Positions 47,308 through 55,706 of a stretch of DNA of 64,000 bases are shown here, piece after piece. The first letter of the stretch is position 1, and every line of letters starts with the position of its first letter. Position numbers and translations under genes: made by a program. The notes below the pieces were generated by a model, which was not told where the DNA came from, made no database searches, and worked only from the letters and a program-made list of their open reading frames with translations. The DNA is from Corallococcus sp. NCRR. GTDB lineage: Bacteria > Myxococcota > Myxococcia > Myxococcales > Myxococcaceae. Where the stretch lies: the NCBI RefSeq assembly GCF_026965535.1, contig NZ_CP114039.1, positions 4,464,001-4,528,000 on the forward strand, in the 5' to 3' direction.

Positions 47308-47361
47308 GAGTCTTCGGAGCCCTGGTCGCCCGGAGGCAGGCTGCTGGCGCGACGGCGGAGG
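47308..47361 (+). repeat. 54-bp direct repeat, copy 2 (ectopic BASS fragment)
   Basis: Matches 44070-44123 in 53 of 54 positions. Here it has no BASS gene context: it truncates the fragment at 47195 and is followed by unrelated sequence. Distance between copies is 3,238 bases. Confidence 0.95.
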
Positions 47362-47409
47362 AACTCCATCCGCGCAGGGCTCCGTAAGCGTCTCGGCCCG
47401 TCTATCCGC

Positions 47410-48003
47410 TCAGGACAGCCGCTGATAGTCGTAGGTGTTCTCGACGTGCCGGGACGAGTAGTAGAGGGTCACCTTCCGGTTGTTGTTGAAGGTCTCGGTG
47501 CGGATGGTGACGCGGCGGCCTGCGGGGCCATTGATGTAGAGCTCGATGACATCCACACCCGGGGCCTTGGGCGCACCGGTCTCCGGGTCGGATTGGTGTG
47601 GCTGCCGGTTGGTGATGCCGTAGTTCGAGGCTTCGGTGGCGCGACTTGAGGCGTACCCGGTGTCGAGCAGGTAGGCGATGGCCGCCTGATCGTCGCGGTT
47701 CACGGTGAGCCGGGTCAACGGAGCCATGACGATGGCGGAGTTGGGGGTAGGCGGCGTGCCGCGATACCTGGCCAGCGCGCGCTGGTAGTCCGCCGCCTTG
47801 GGGAAGGACGCCTGTTTGGGTTCACCCATCACCAGACCGCCCAACTTCAGGATGAGGCCACCGAAGTCCGCGAACGTGGAGTTCGAGGCGTTGATCTGCA
47901 TCAGGTAGTACTCATACGACGCCCGCCACGGGGTGTTGTTGTCCTTCTTGATGATTTCGACAAGCTCGGAGGGCACATGCGCCACGTTGTTGATGAGAAT
48001 CAC
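47410..48003 (-). CDS. Protein of unknown function
   Basis: A 197-residue protein without signal peptide, starting at GTG 48003 (GGGAG 6 bases upstream; longer frame possible from GTG 48039). Sequence features: 'PSELVEIIKKDNNTPWRASY', 'RLTVNRDDQAAIAYLLDTGY', and a beta-rich end 'VIELYINGPAGRRVTIRTET'. Asn-rich and less GC-biased than neighbours. I recognise no family. It borders the toxin locus. Confidence 0.6.
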   Translation of the reverse strand: MILINNVAHVPSELVEIIKKDNNTPWRASYEYYLMQINASNSTFADFGGLILKLGGLVMGEPKQASFPKAADYQRALARYRGTPPTPNSAIVMAPLTRLTVNRDDQAAIAYLLDTGYASSRATEASNYGITNRQPHQSDPETGAPKAPGVDVIELYINGPAGRRVTIRTETFNNNRKVTLYYSSRHVENTYDYQRLS

Positions 48004-48148
48004 GGTCGTCTCCCATCGGCGCCAGGCGCCGGGAAACACCGCCCGGGTTCAATGTGGACGGTGTTCCCTTGAGACGAACGTCGATGGGCCCTGTGAACGC
48101 AGCGGCTGGGACACGGGCTTCGACGACAGGCCATGGCCCCGCGGTGAA

Positions 48149-49909
48149 CTAGCGGGCCTGCCCCTCGAGCGCGAGCCCGCTGCCCTGCGCGGCGCTGTAC
48201 ACGTGCGCGGGGTGGGCGACAGGCTCCTCCAGGGGCGCGGGCTGCATGAGGCCCGCACCCAGGAGCGCACCCTCGAGCGAGCCGTGCATCCGCTTCTCGA
48301 GCAGGAACTGCGCGAGCGGCTCGAGCGCGGCCTCCAGATGGGGCGGCACCTTCACCAGGGCCAGGTGCGAGCTGCGCACGGCGAGGAACTCCGCCAGGTA
48401 CTGGAGCGTCGCCACACCCGCGGCGTCCACGAGCGACACCCGCGACAGGTCGACGACCACCAGCTTCGCCCAGGGCGGACCTTCGACGAGGTCGTAGAGC
48501 TTCAGGTGGTTGATGAACAGGATGGGCCCGTCCACGCGCGCCACCATGAGGTCCAGCGCCTCCGTGGGCGTGGGCGCTTCAGGGCTCTGCATGTGCAGAC
48601 CGCGCTGCAGTTGCGACGCATCCGCCACCCGCTGCACCTCCAGCCGCAGGGCGCCATGGCGCCGCACGTAGAGGAGGCTGGCCAGCGCGAGCCCGGCCCC
48701 GATGCCGACAAACACGTTGAACATGGCGATCCCCAGCGCGGTGACGAGCACCACGCCCAACGTCGACTTGGACTGATTCCACATGGCAACAAGGCCCTCC
48801 AGATTGAGCAGGCGCACCCCCACGACCAGCAGGATGGCGGTGAGTGCGGCAATGGGGATGCGCGCCACCAGCGGCGCGAGCAGCGCCATGGCCACGAAGA
48901 GCCACAGGGCGTGCAGAACGGAAGCAGCGCGGGTGCGCGCACCCGCTTGAATGGACGCGCTGGCGCGCACGATGGCGCCCATCACCGGGAAGCCGCCGAA
49001 CACGCCGGCCGCCATGTTGGACAGGCCCTGCGCGATGAGGTCCTGGTCCAGGTCACTGTGGGTGCGCGCACCGGTGAGCGTGTCGAGCGAGCTCGTCGCG
49101 AGCAGCGAGCCGAGCGACGCCAGCAGCGCGAGGCCGATGGCCGCCGGCAGGAGCGCCGCGAAGTTCACGCCCTCGAAGGACGGCAGCGTCGGCATGGGCA
49201 GCGAGCGCGGCAGGGCGCCCACCGCGTCGTAGCCCGCCCCGAGCGAGACCATCAGCACGGTGCCAATCGTCAGCCCGACGAGGACCGCGGGGATGCGCTT
49301 GTGCACCTTGGGCAGGGTCACCATGGCCAGCGCCGTGAGCGCTCCGGCCGCGACCCCGAGCCAGCCCACGTGCGCGCCCCACGTGCGCTGCATCACGAGC
49401 GCCACGGCGTTCGCGTGCGTGTCCTCCACCGCGAACAGCCGCGGCAGCTGCGTGTTGAGCAGCAGGAGCCCGATGCCCACCGTGAAGCCCATCACCACCG
49501 GCCGGGGGATGAGCCGCGCGAACCGCCCGGCGCGCACGAGCCCCAACGCCACCTGCATGGCGCCCGCGAGCACCGTGGCGATGGCGAGGCCCACGGCCCC
49601 GTGCATCGCCACGATGGCCGCGGCCATGGGCAGCAGCGCCGCCTCGGGGCCCGTGACCTGGTAGCGGCTGCCGCTGAGCAGCCCGCCCACGACGCCAGCC
49701 ACCACGCCGGAGACGAGGCCCACGCTCGCGGGAAGTCCCGCGGCGGTCGCGAGCGCGACATTGAGCGGGAGGGCCACACACGCCACGCTCAGGCCGGCGG
49801 CCGCATCGGCTGGCAGGCTGCTGGGCTGCACCATCTCGCGCCAGCTTTGGAGAAGCTCGCCCGTACGCCGGGTCGAGAAGTGTCGCTTGGAGAGAGCGGT
49901 CGAAGACAT
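48149..49909 (-). CDS. SulP (SLC26-like) anion transporter with STAS domain, second copy
   Basis: A 586-residue SulP transporter: TM core from about residue 30 ('LSVACVALPLNVALATAAGL', 'YQVTGPEAALLPMAAAIVAM', 'GVFGGFPVMGAIVRASASIQ') and a STAS domain at about 470-560 ('LVVVDLSRVSLVDAAGVATL'). It lacks an adjacent carbonic anhydrase. It is divergent from the kinase/sigma-54 regulator operon at 50082, with GlrR-type palindromes between. ATG 49909 sits only about 5 bases from the predicted sigma-54 start, so translation may begin at ATG 49834 (561 residues). Substrate is likely sulfate or bicarbonate. Confidence 0.9.
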   Translation of the reverse strand: MSSTALSKRHFSTRRTGELLQSWREMVQPSSLPADAAAGLSVACVALPLNVALATAAGLPASVGLVSGVVAGVVGGLLSGSRYQVTGPEAALLPMAAAIVAMHGAVGLAIATVLAGAMQVALGLVRAGRFARLIPRPVVMGFTVGIGLLLLNTQLPRLFAVEDTHANAVALVMQRTWGAHVGWLGVAAGALTALAMVTLPKVHKRIPAVLVGLTIGTVLMVSLGAGYDAVGALPRSLPMPTLPSFEGVNFAALLPAAIGLALLASLGSLLATSSLDTLTGARTHSDLDQDLIAQGLSNMAAGVFGGFPVMGAIVRASASIQAGARTRAASVLHALWLFVAMALLAPLVARIPIAALTAILLVVGVRLLNLEGLVAMWNQSKSTLGVVLVTALGIAMFNVFVGIGAGLALASLLYVRRHGALRLEVQRVADASQLQRGLHMQSPEAPTPTEALDLMVARVDGPILFINHLKLYDLVEGPPWAKLVVVDLSRVSLVDAAGVATLQYLAEFLAVRSSHLALVKVPPHLEAALEPLAQFLLEKRMHGSLEGALLGAGLMQPAPLEEPVAHPAHVYSAAQGSGLALEGQAR

Positions 49910-49924
49910 GGAGGACGGCGTCTT

Positions 49925-49940
49925 TCAGATGCCGTGCCAG
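49925..49940 (-). promoter_or_regulatory. Candidate sigma-54 promoter for the second SulP gene
   Basis: Minus strand CTGGCACGGCATCTGA: a perfect -24 (CTGGCACG) but a -12 of CTGA instead of TTGC. Spacing is correct. It lies 30-100 bases from the GlrR-type sites. Confidence 0.5.
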
Positions 49941-49969
49941 ACGCCTTCCCAGAGGGAGGCGGGCCCCGC

Positions 49970-50027
49970 TGTCGGTCCCTCCCAGCAAGCGTCCTGTCGG
50001 TCCGGACCGACACTGTCGGGACCGACA
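49970..50027. promoter_or_regulatory. GlrR-type upstream activator sites
   Basis: TGTCGGTCC half-site at 49970; a perfect 18-bp palindrome TGTCGGTCCGGACCGACA at 49995-50012, which is TGTC-N10-GACA, the consensus known for GlrR/QseF; and TGTCGGGACCGACA at 50014-50027 (TGTC-N6-GACA). All lie between the divergent SulP and kinase genes. Confidence 0.75.
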
Positions 50028-50068
50028 GACGGCGTGCGAACTGACGGGCCGCGCGCACGGACGCGCGC

Positions 50069-50074
50069 TAGATT
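50069..50074 (+). promoter_or_regulatory. -10 box of a probable leaderless kinase transcript
   Basis: TAGATT followed by 7 bases (GCGCGCC) and ATG 50082. The same block precedes the gene at 38156. Confidence 0.5.
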
Positions 50075-50081
50075 GCGCGCC

Positions 50082-51578
50082 ATGTTGGTGCTCCGACTGC
50101 GTGCCCGGCTCCTGTTGTCCTACGCGGTGGTCACCGCGCTGCTGGTGGCGGCGTTCTCCCAGATGGCCCTGGGCCTCATGCACACCCACGAGGTGGTGGC
50201 GAGCGTGGGGCAGGAGGAGCTCGCGGCCTTCGAGCGGGAACAGCGGGTGTACGTCGCGGCCTGGGCGCTCGAGCTGGCGGTGCGGCGCGGCGTGGTGGCC
50301 TGTGAGCAGCACGAGAGCAGCGCGGCCGCCGTGCACCTCGCTGTCGCGAATGCTCGACAGGACCTCCAGGCCGCGCTCGGCGCCGGCTCGGAGCAGCTCG
50401 ACGCGGGCTTCCGGGCGAGCGCCCAGGACTATGTGCAGTACGCCCTGCAACTGGAGCAGGCCGGCACCTGTGAGTCGATGCTGTCGTTTCCCCTGAGGGA
50501 GCGGCGGCTGCATCTGGATGAGGTCCTCACCACGGTGTGGTCCGAGCGCACGCGGGACATGCGTCTGGCCATCCAGGCGAAGGAAGACCAGGCGCGGTCC
50601 ATTGGCTCGGCGGCGCTGCGCTCGGGCGGGCTCTTCGGCCTGCTGGGCATCCTCGCCGCGGGCGCGCTCGCCTTGTCGCAGGCGCGCGCGGTGTCGAACT
50701 CGGTGGCGCTGCTCTCCACGCATGCGCGCCGCATCGGCCAGGGGGACTTCAGCCCGCTGCCCCCGCTGCGAGGGCCCGAGGAGCTGCGGGCGCTCTCGCT
50801 GGACCTGGACCGCATGCGCGGGCGCCTGGCGGAGCTGGATCAGCTCAAGAGCGCGTTCGTGGCCTCGGTGTCCCATGACCTGCGCACGCCGCTGGCCCGG
50901 GTGCGCGAGGCCCTCTCGCTCCTGGGCGATGGCAGCACGGGCCCGCTGACACCGCAGCAGGCCCGCGTGGTGAAGCTCGCGCAGGCCGCGTGCGAGCGCG
51001 AAATCCGCATGGTGACCTCCGTGTTGGATTTGTCGCGCGTGCAGTCCGGCCAACCGCTGCAGCGCAATGCCGGCGCCTCGGTGGACCAGATTGTCGAGAA
51101 CGTCCTTCGGGACCTCGCCTTCGAAGCGGACGAGCGCAAGGTCCAGCTGGTGTACGAACCCGCCGCGAAGCCCGTGCGTGCGCCCATCGATGATCCGTTG
51201 GTCGAGCGTGCCCTGTCCAACCTGGTGAGCAACGCCATCGCTGTCTCCAGCGCGGGCAAGACGGTGCGCATCTCGTGTGAGCTGGTGAGCCGCAAGCGCT
51301 CCGGCGCCGCCAGCTCCGTGCCCGCGGTCCAGCTGTCCGTCGCGGACCAGGGGCCGGGTGTGCCCGCGCATGCGCGCGAGTGGATCTTCCGGCCCTTCGC
51401 GAGCCTTGAGGTCGGCGGGCGCCGCAGCACGGGGCTGGGCCTGACCATCGCGCGCGAGATGATCACCGCGCACGGAGGTGAGCTGTCGCTCGCGGAGACC
51501 TCCGGGCCCGGTGCCACCTTCACCTTCTGGATTCCCCTTGAAGACCCCGCGTCCCCTGGAGCCCGTCTTGACGCCTGA
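50082..51578 (+). CDS. GlrK-like membrane histidine kinase
   Basis: A 498-residue kinase: TM1 at about 10-30, periplasmic helical sensor of about 150 residues, TM2 at about 185-205, HAMP ('ALSQARAVSNSVALLSTHAR'), DHp with H-box 'SVSHDLRTPLARVREALSLL' and HATPase_c ('LVSNAIAVSSAGKTVRISCE', 'VADQGPGVPAHAREWIFRPF', 'STGLGLTIAREMITAHGGEL'). H-box and following 'GPLTPQQARVVKLAQ' are close to enterobacterial GlrK (QseE). It pairs with the GlrR-like regulator that overlaps its stop. Confidence 0.85.
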   Translation: MLVLRLRARLLLSYAVVTALLVAAFSQMALGLMHTHEVVASVGQEELAAFEREQRVYVAAWALELAVRRGVVACEQHESSAAAVHLAVANARQDLQAALGAGSEQLDAGFRASAQDYVQYALQLEQAGTCESMLSFPLRERRLHLDEVLTTVWSERTRDMRLAIQAKEDQARSIGSAALRSGGLFGLLGILAAGALALSQARAVSNSVALLSTHARRIGQGDFSPLPPLRGPEELRALSLDLDRMRGRLAELDQLKSAFVASVSHDLRTPLARVREALSLLGDGSTGPLTPQQARVVKLAQAACEREIRMVTSVLDLSRVQSGQPLQRNAGASVDQIVENVLRDLAFEADERKVQLVYEPAAKPVRAPIDDPLVERALSNLVSNAIAVSSAGKTVRISCELVSRKRSGAASSVPAVQLSVADQGPGVPAHAREWIFRPFASLEVGGRRSTGLGLTIAREMITAHGGELSLAETSGPGATFTFWIPLEDPASPGARLDA

Positions 51579-53016
51579 GCCCCCCATCCAGCAGCCCCAC
51601 GTGCTCCTGGTGGACGATGACCTCCAGCTCGCGGAGCTGATGTCCATGCGGATGACCTCCCGCGGCTACCGCGTGACGGTGGAGGGCGAGGGCAAGAGCG
51701 CCTTGCGCAGGCTGTCGCAGGAGCGCGTGGACGCGATGGTGCTCGACCTGCGCCTGGAGGACATGGATGGCATGGACGTGCTCCGGGCCGCGCGGCAGCG
51801 TGCGCCCGAGCTGTCCGTTATCATGCTCACCGCGCACGGCTCCATCGAGACCGCGGTGCAGGCCATGCAGGAAGGGGCCTACGGCTTTCTCACCAAGCCG
51901 TTCCACGACCATGAGCTGATGCAGAAGCTCACGCACGCGCTCGAGCGCTCGCTGCTGCGCCGGGAGGTGGCCGAGCTGCGGCGCCGCATGGGGGAGGAGG
52001 GCGAGCCCCTGCTCCTGGGCATCAGCGAGGCCATTTCGCGCGTGCGCGAGGTGATTGCCCGCATCGCCCCCACCGACGCCACCGTCCTGCTCACCGGCGA
52101 GAGTGGCACCGGCAAGGAGCTGGCGGCGCGGATGATCCACGTGCTCTCGCGGCGCGGCAAGGAGCGCTTCGTCGCCGTCAACTGCGGCGCCCTTCCGCCC
52201 GAGCTGCTGGAGAGCGAGCTGTTTGGCCACGTGAAGGGCGCGTTCTCCGGGGCGGTGCGCGAGCGCGAAGGCCTGTTCGGCGCGGCCAATGGCGGCACAT
52301 TGTTCCTGGATGAAATCGGCGAGGCGTCTCCGTCCGTGCAGGTGAAGCTCCTGCGCGTGCTGCAGGAGCAGCGGCTCACGCGCGTGGGAGCGGACGTGGA
52401 GGAGCCCGTGGACGTGCGGGTGGTCGCCGCCACCAACCGGGACCTCGCGGAGGAGGTGGCCGCGAAGCGCTTCCGTCAGGACCTCTACTTCCGGCTGCAC
52501 GTGGTGCCCATCGAGCTGCCGCCCCTACGCGAGCGGCTCGAGGACATCCCCCTGCTGGCGCAGCTCTTCCTGGAGCGCACGGCGAACCGCTACGGCCTGC
52601 GTCCGCCGCGTCTGGCGCCCGCGACGGTGGAGCTGATGCAGCGCTATGGCTGGCCTGGCAACGTCCGGGAGCTCATCCACGAGATGGAGGCTGCGGTGCT
52701 CCTGGCCGGCGCGGACGAGCTTCAACCGCGCCATGTGCCTCGCCTGGGTCAGGCGCTGGAGCGGCCCCCCGCCGCCGAGAGCGCGCAGCTGCCAGGCGTT
52801 CCCGCCGGGACCGCGGACCTGCCCTCCCTGCGCGAAGCCCGCGATGCCTTCGAGCGCGCCTACCTCGCGGAGGCCATGCGCCGCAGCAATGGCAGTGTCA
52901 GTGCCGCGGCCCGCATGGCCGGGCGCAACCGGAGCGACTTCTACGACCTGCTCAAGCGGCACGGACTGTCCGCCGCTGACTTCAAGGGGACCCCCGAGGG
53001 CGGGCCCACGCGCTGA
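51568..53016 (+). CDS. GlrR-like sigma-54 response regulator
   Basis: A 482-residue NtrC-family regulator starting at TTG 51568 (CTGGAG upstream; the stop of the kinase lies inside). REC (phospho-Asp in 'AMVLDLRLEDMDGM', 'TKPFHDH'), AAA+ (G-E-S-G-T-G-K, 'GHVKGAFSGAVRER' as the GAFTGA-type loop, 'TLFLDEIGEAS'), Fis-type HTH ending 'AARMAGRNRSDFYDLLKRHG', close to GlrR/QseF. The GlrR-type sites in the adjacent intergenic region make the SulP gene its likely target. Confidence 0.9.
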   Translation: MTPEPPIQQPHVLLVDDDLQLAELMSMRMTSRGYRVTVEGEGKSALRRLSQERVDAMVLDLRLEDMDGMDVLRAARQRAPELSVIMLTAHGSIETAVQAMQEGAYGFLTKPFHDHELMQKLTHALERSLLRREVAELRRRMGEEGEPLLLGISEAISRVREVIARIAPTDATVLLTGESGTGKELAARMIHVLSRRGKERFVAVNCGALPPELLESELFGHVKGAFSGAVREREGLFGAANGGTLFLDEIGEASPSVQVKLLRVLQEQRLTRVGADVEEPVDVRVVAATNRDLAEEVAAKRFRQDLYFRLHVVPIELPPLRERLEDIPLLAQLFLERTANRYGLRPPRLAPATVELMQRYGWPGNVRELIHEMEAAVLLAGADELQPRHVPRLGQALERPPAAESAQLPGVPAGTADLPSLREARDAFERAYLAEAMRRSNGSVSAAARMAGRNRSDFYDLLKRHGLSAADFKGTPEGGPTR

Positions 53017-53051
53017 GCCGGGCCGTGGTGCTGGACTGCGTGCGCTGCGAG

Positions 53052-53079
53052 CCATTGCTCCCACCTATTGGTGCAATGG
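53052..53079. terminator. Hairpin after the sigma-54 regulator gene
   Basis: CCATTGC (53052-53058) pairs with GCAATGG (53073-53079), with an inner CACC-TATT-GGTG and a 3-base bulge. No T-tract; may act as terminator or operator. Confidence 0.4.
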
Positions 53080-53180
53080 TCAGCGCCGCCTGCCATCCTT
53101 GATTCTCCGTGCCAGGTTTTTCAGGGCGAGTGACGCTGCACAGGGTCGTGCCAGCTGCTTGCCGCTACCCCCGGCACCTC

Positions 53181-55442
53181 ATGAAAAAGATATCCAGGTC
53201 CGTTGTGCTGGCGCTCAGTCTGGCATTGCTCGCCGGCTGCGCTGACTCTTCCTCCGACACGGGCTCGGCCCGGTTCGCCGTCTCCATCCGCCAGGCGCTC
53301 GCGTCCGGCATCTCCCGCGTCACCGTCACCTCGAGCGGCCCGGACATCCCCCCGGTCACCGTGGACCTTGCCCCCACCGACGGGGTGTGGGGCGGCGTCA
53401 TCGGCAACATTCCCGTGGGCCCCGACCGCTCCTTCGTGGCGCGGGCCTTCGACGCCTCGGGCACAGTGCTCTTCGAGGGCTCGGCCTCCGGCATCACCAT
53501 CTCCGCGGACCAGACGACCCTCGTTGCCATCACCCTCCAGGAGACGAACCCTCCACCGCCCTTCGACAACGAGGCCCCGCTCATCGACGCCCTGGTGGCC
53601 TCTTCCACCTCCGTGCCCGCTGGCGGCTCCCTCTCCCTGGTGGCCACGGCGCATGACCCCAATCCGGGCGACACGCTCTCCTTTGCCTGGAGTGCCACCG
53701 CAGGGACCTTCTCCTCGCCCTCCGCCGCCTCCACTTCGTGGACGGCGCCGCTGTCCACGGGCATTCAAACCCTGACGTTCACGGTCACGGACTCGCGTGG
53801 CCTGTCCTCCATCATCGTCCTGGAGGTCAATGTCAGTCCGGAAGGGCAAGAAGGGGAGGCGCGGGTGTCTCTCTTCTTCAACAGCTCACCCCGGGTTGAT
53901 TCTGTCATTGCCACCCCCACGCAGCTCGTTGTGGGACAGCCGACCGCTGTCTCCGTCTGTGCTTCCGACCCGGATGGCGACAGCCTCTCCTATGCCTGGA
54001 GCGCATCCTGTGCTGGGACCTGGATCAATGCCTCCTCCAGTTCAGCCCGGTTCACTCCGTCGTCCTTGCCCCCCGGTGGCTGTAACAACTGCCGCCTGAC
54101 GGTCACCGTTTCGGATGGGCGCGGTGGAGTGAACATGGGCACCGTCGCCCTGTGCGTCCGCGACACTCCCCCGGCCAATCACTTTCCTCCTGTCATCATC
54201 CGCTCCTATCGCTCGTCAGACACGGCGACTCCAGGGCAGGTGATCACGTACGAGGTGGTGGCCAGCGACCCGGAGGGCTCCGCGCTCACGTTCTCCTGGC
54301 AGGCCACTGCCGGCGTGCTCGGGACCCCTGCGAGCGATGACTCCCGCAGCCGCATCACGTGGACTGCCCCCGGCTGTGTCAGTGCCGGAACGCCCCCGAC
54401 CGTCACCGTCACCGTCACGAATGCCTTCAACCTGACGGACGTCCGGAGCTTCGAGGTGACGGGGCTGCCCACCTGCACCGCCTCGGGCGTCTGGGTTGCT
54501 ACCGGCTCCATGATCCAACCCCGCAGCGGTCATACGGCGACGCTGCTGCCCAATGGCCTGGTCCTCGCCGCGGGGGGCTTCAGTGGGGGATTCCTCGCGA
54601 CGGCGGAGGTGTATGACCCGGACTCGGGCTCCTGGAGCCCGACCGGCTCCATGTCGCAACCTCGCTCGGGCCACCTGGCGACGCTGCTTCCCAACGGCAA
54701 GGTGCTCGTCGTGGGAGGACGTGACGCCAACGGCTTCCTCGCGACAGCGGAGCTGTACGATCCGGCCGCTGGCACCTGGAGTCCCGCAAGCTCCCTGCTT
54801 GCATCAAGCCCCAGTTCAGCGACGCTGCTTCCCACTGGCAAGGTGCTCGTCGCGGGAGGAACAACGGCACAGTTGTACGACCCGGCCTCGGACTCCTGGA
54901 GCCTCGCCAGCGCTCCGCTTGGATTCGTGGGTGATTCAGAGACGCTGCTGCTTGATGGCAAGGTCCTCTTCGCGCCGAGAGGCGGGTCGCAATTGTACGA
55001 TCCGGTCTCGGATACCTGGAGCACCACCGGCTCACCCGCCGTTTTCCCCGGCGGTCCCCCGCTGACGCTCCTGCCCAACGGCAAGGTGCTCGCCGCGGGG
55101 GGGTATGATCCCCTGGTCGATCTGGTCGTGGGGGCAGCGGAGTTGTACGACCCGGCCGCGGGCACCTGGACCCTGACGGCCCCCATGGGAGGGCGCGTCT
55201 TCTATACGGCAACGCTGCTGACCAGCGGCAAGGTGCTCGTCGCTGGGGGAGCGCTCGAAATCTTCGAGTTGGAGATCTTCTCACTCGCGACGGCGAGGCT
55301 ATACGACCCGGTGTCGGGGACCTGGAGCCCTACCGGCTCCATGGCCCAACCTCGCTATGGCCACGTGGCGACGCTGCTGCCCAACGGCACGGTCCTCGTC
55401 ACGGGAGGTTCGGTCCCGACGGTGGAGTTGTACCTCCCCTGA
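53181..55442 (+). CDS. Ig-like plus Kelch-repeat surface lipoprotein
   Basis: A 753-residue lipoprotein (MKKISRSVVLALSLALLAGC). The N-terminal about 440 residues are Ig/PKD-like and paralogous to the lipoprotein at 40333 ('LSFAWSATAGTFSSPSAAST', 'LSYAWSASCAGTWINASSSS', 'CNNCRLTVTVSDGRGGVNMG', 'LTFSWQATAGVLGTPAS'). The C-terminal about 310 residues are Kelch-type propeller blades: 'GSMIQPRSGHTATLLPNGLV', 'SMSQPRSGHLATLLPNGKVL', 'TAELYDPAAGTWS', up to 'SMAQPRYGHVATLLPNGTVL'. A surface binding role is likely. Confidence 0.85.
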   Translation: MKKISRSVVLALSLALLAGCADSSSDTGSARFAVSIRQALASGISRVTVTSSGPDIPPVTVDLAPTDGVWGGVIGNIPVGPDRSFVARAFDASGTVLFEGSASGITISADQTTLVAITLQETNPPPPFDNEAPLIDALVASSTSVPAGGSLSLVATAHDPNPGDTLSFAWSATAGTFSSPSAASTSWTAPLSTGIQTLTFTVTDSRGLSSIIVLEVNVSPEGQEGEARVSLFFNSSPRVDSVIATPTQLVVGQPTAVSVCASDPDGDSLSYAWSASCAGTWINASSSSARFTPSSLPPGGCNNCRLTVTVSDGRGGVNMGTVALCVRDTPPANHFPPVIIRSYRSSDTATPGQVITYEVVASDPEGSALTFSWQATAGVLGTPASDDSRSRITWTAPGCVSAGTPPTVTVTVTNAFNLTDVRSFEVTGLPTCTASGVWVATGSMIQPRSGHTATLLPNGLVLAAGGFSGGFLATAEVYDPDSGSWSPTGSMSQPRSGHLATLLPNGKVLVVGGRDANGFLATAELYDPAAGTWSPASSLLASSPSSATLLPTGKVLVAGGTTAQLYDPASDSWSLASAPLGFVGDSETLLLDGKVLFAPRGGSQLYDPVSDTWSTTGSPAVFPGGPPLTLLPNGKVLAAGGYDPLVDLVVGAAELYDPAAGTWTLTAPMGGRVFYTATLLTSGKVLVAGGALEIFELEIFSLATARLYDPVSGTWSPTGSMAQPRYGHVATLLPNGTVLVTGGSVPTVELYLP

Positions 55443-55706
55443 GCGTCTTGTCTTTCGGGATGCAGCACCCTCGCCACACAGGGGATATGCACGCAGCGAA
55501 GCCACGTGATGGCAATCACAGCCGGTGCCATGCCGCCGGATGGCTGCGACGACGCTCAGCCTGCGCGTGGGAGAACAGCCCGCCAGTCCCCCCTTGCCCT
55601 CCGCGGTGGACCTGAATCGCAATCCCAGCCGGGTTGCCTGTCCCTTGCCTCCAGGTGCGGACCCTGACAGCCCGCGAAGGGGAGGTGATGCATTCCAAGG
55701 GCCTTG

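Larger units (their letters stand above)
47002..47409. other. Degenerate region with gene fragments
   Basis: 408 bases without an intact gene. It contains a short open piece 'LDTREYANAEAMIRRFEA' at about 47095-47160, and an intact-looking N-terminus from ATG 47195 ('MAYWLEFRDEDDYRARLFGG') that is cut at 47307 by the second 54-bp repeat. The N-terminal fragment has the look of a small immunity-type protein. These are decaying remnants. Confidence 0.6.

Noticed and set aside
49925..49940. A full-consensus sigma-54 promoter for the second SulP gene
   Set aside because: The -12 element is CTGA, not TTGC, so I list it only as a candidate; the palindromic sites are the stronger evidence.
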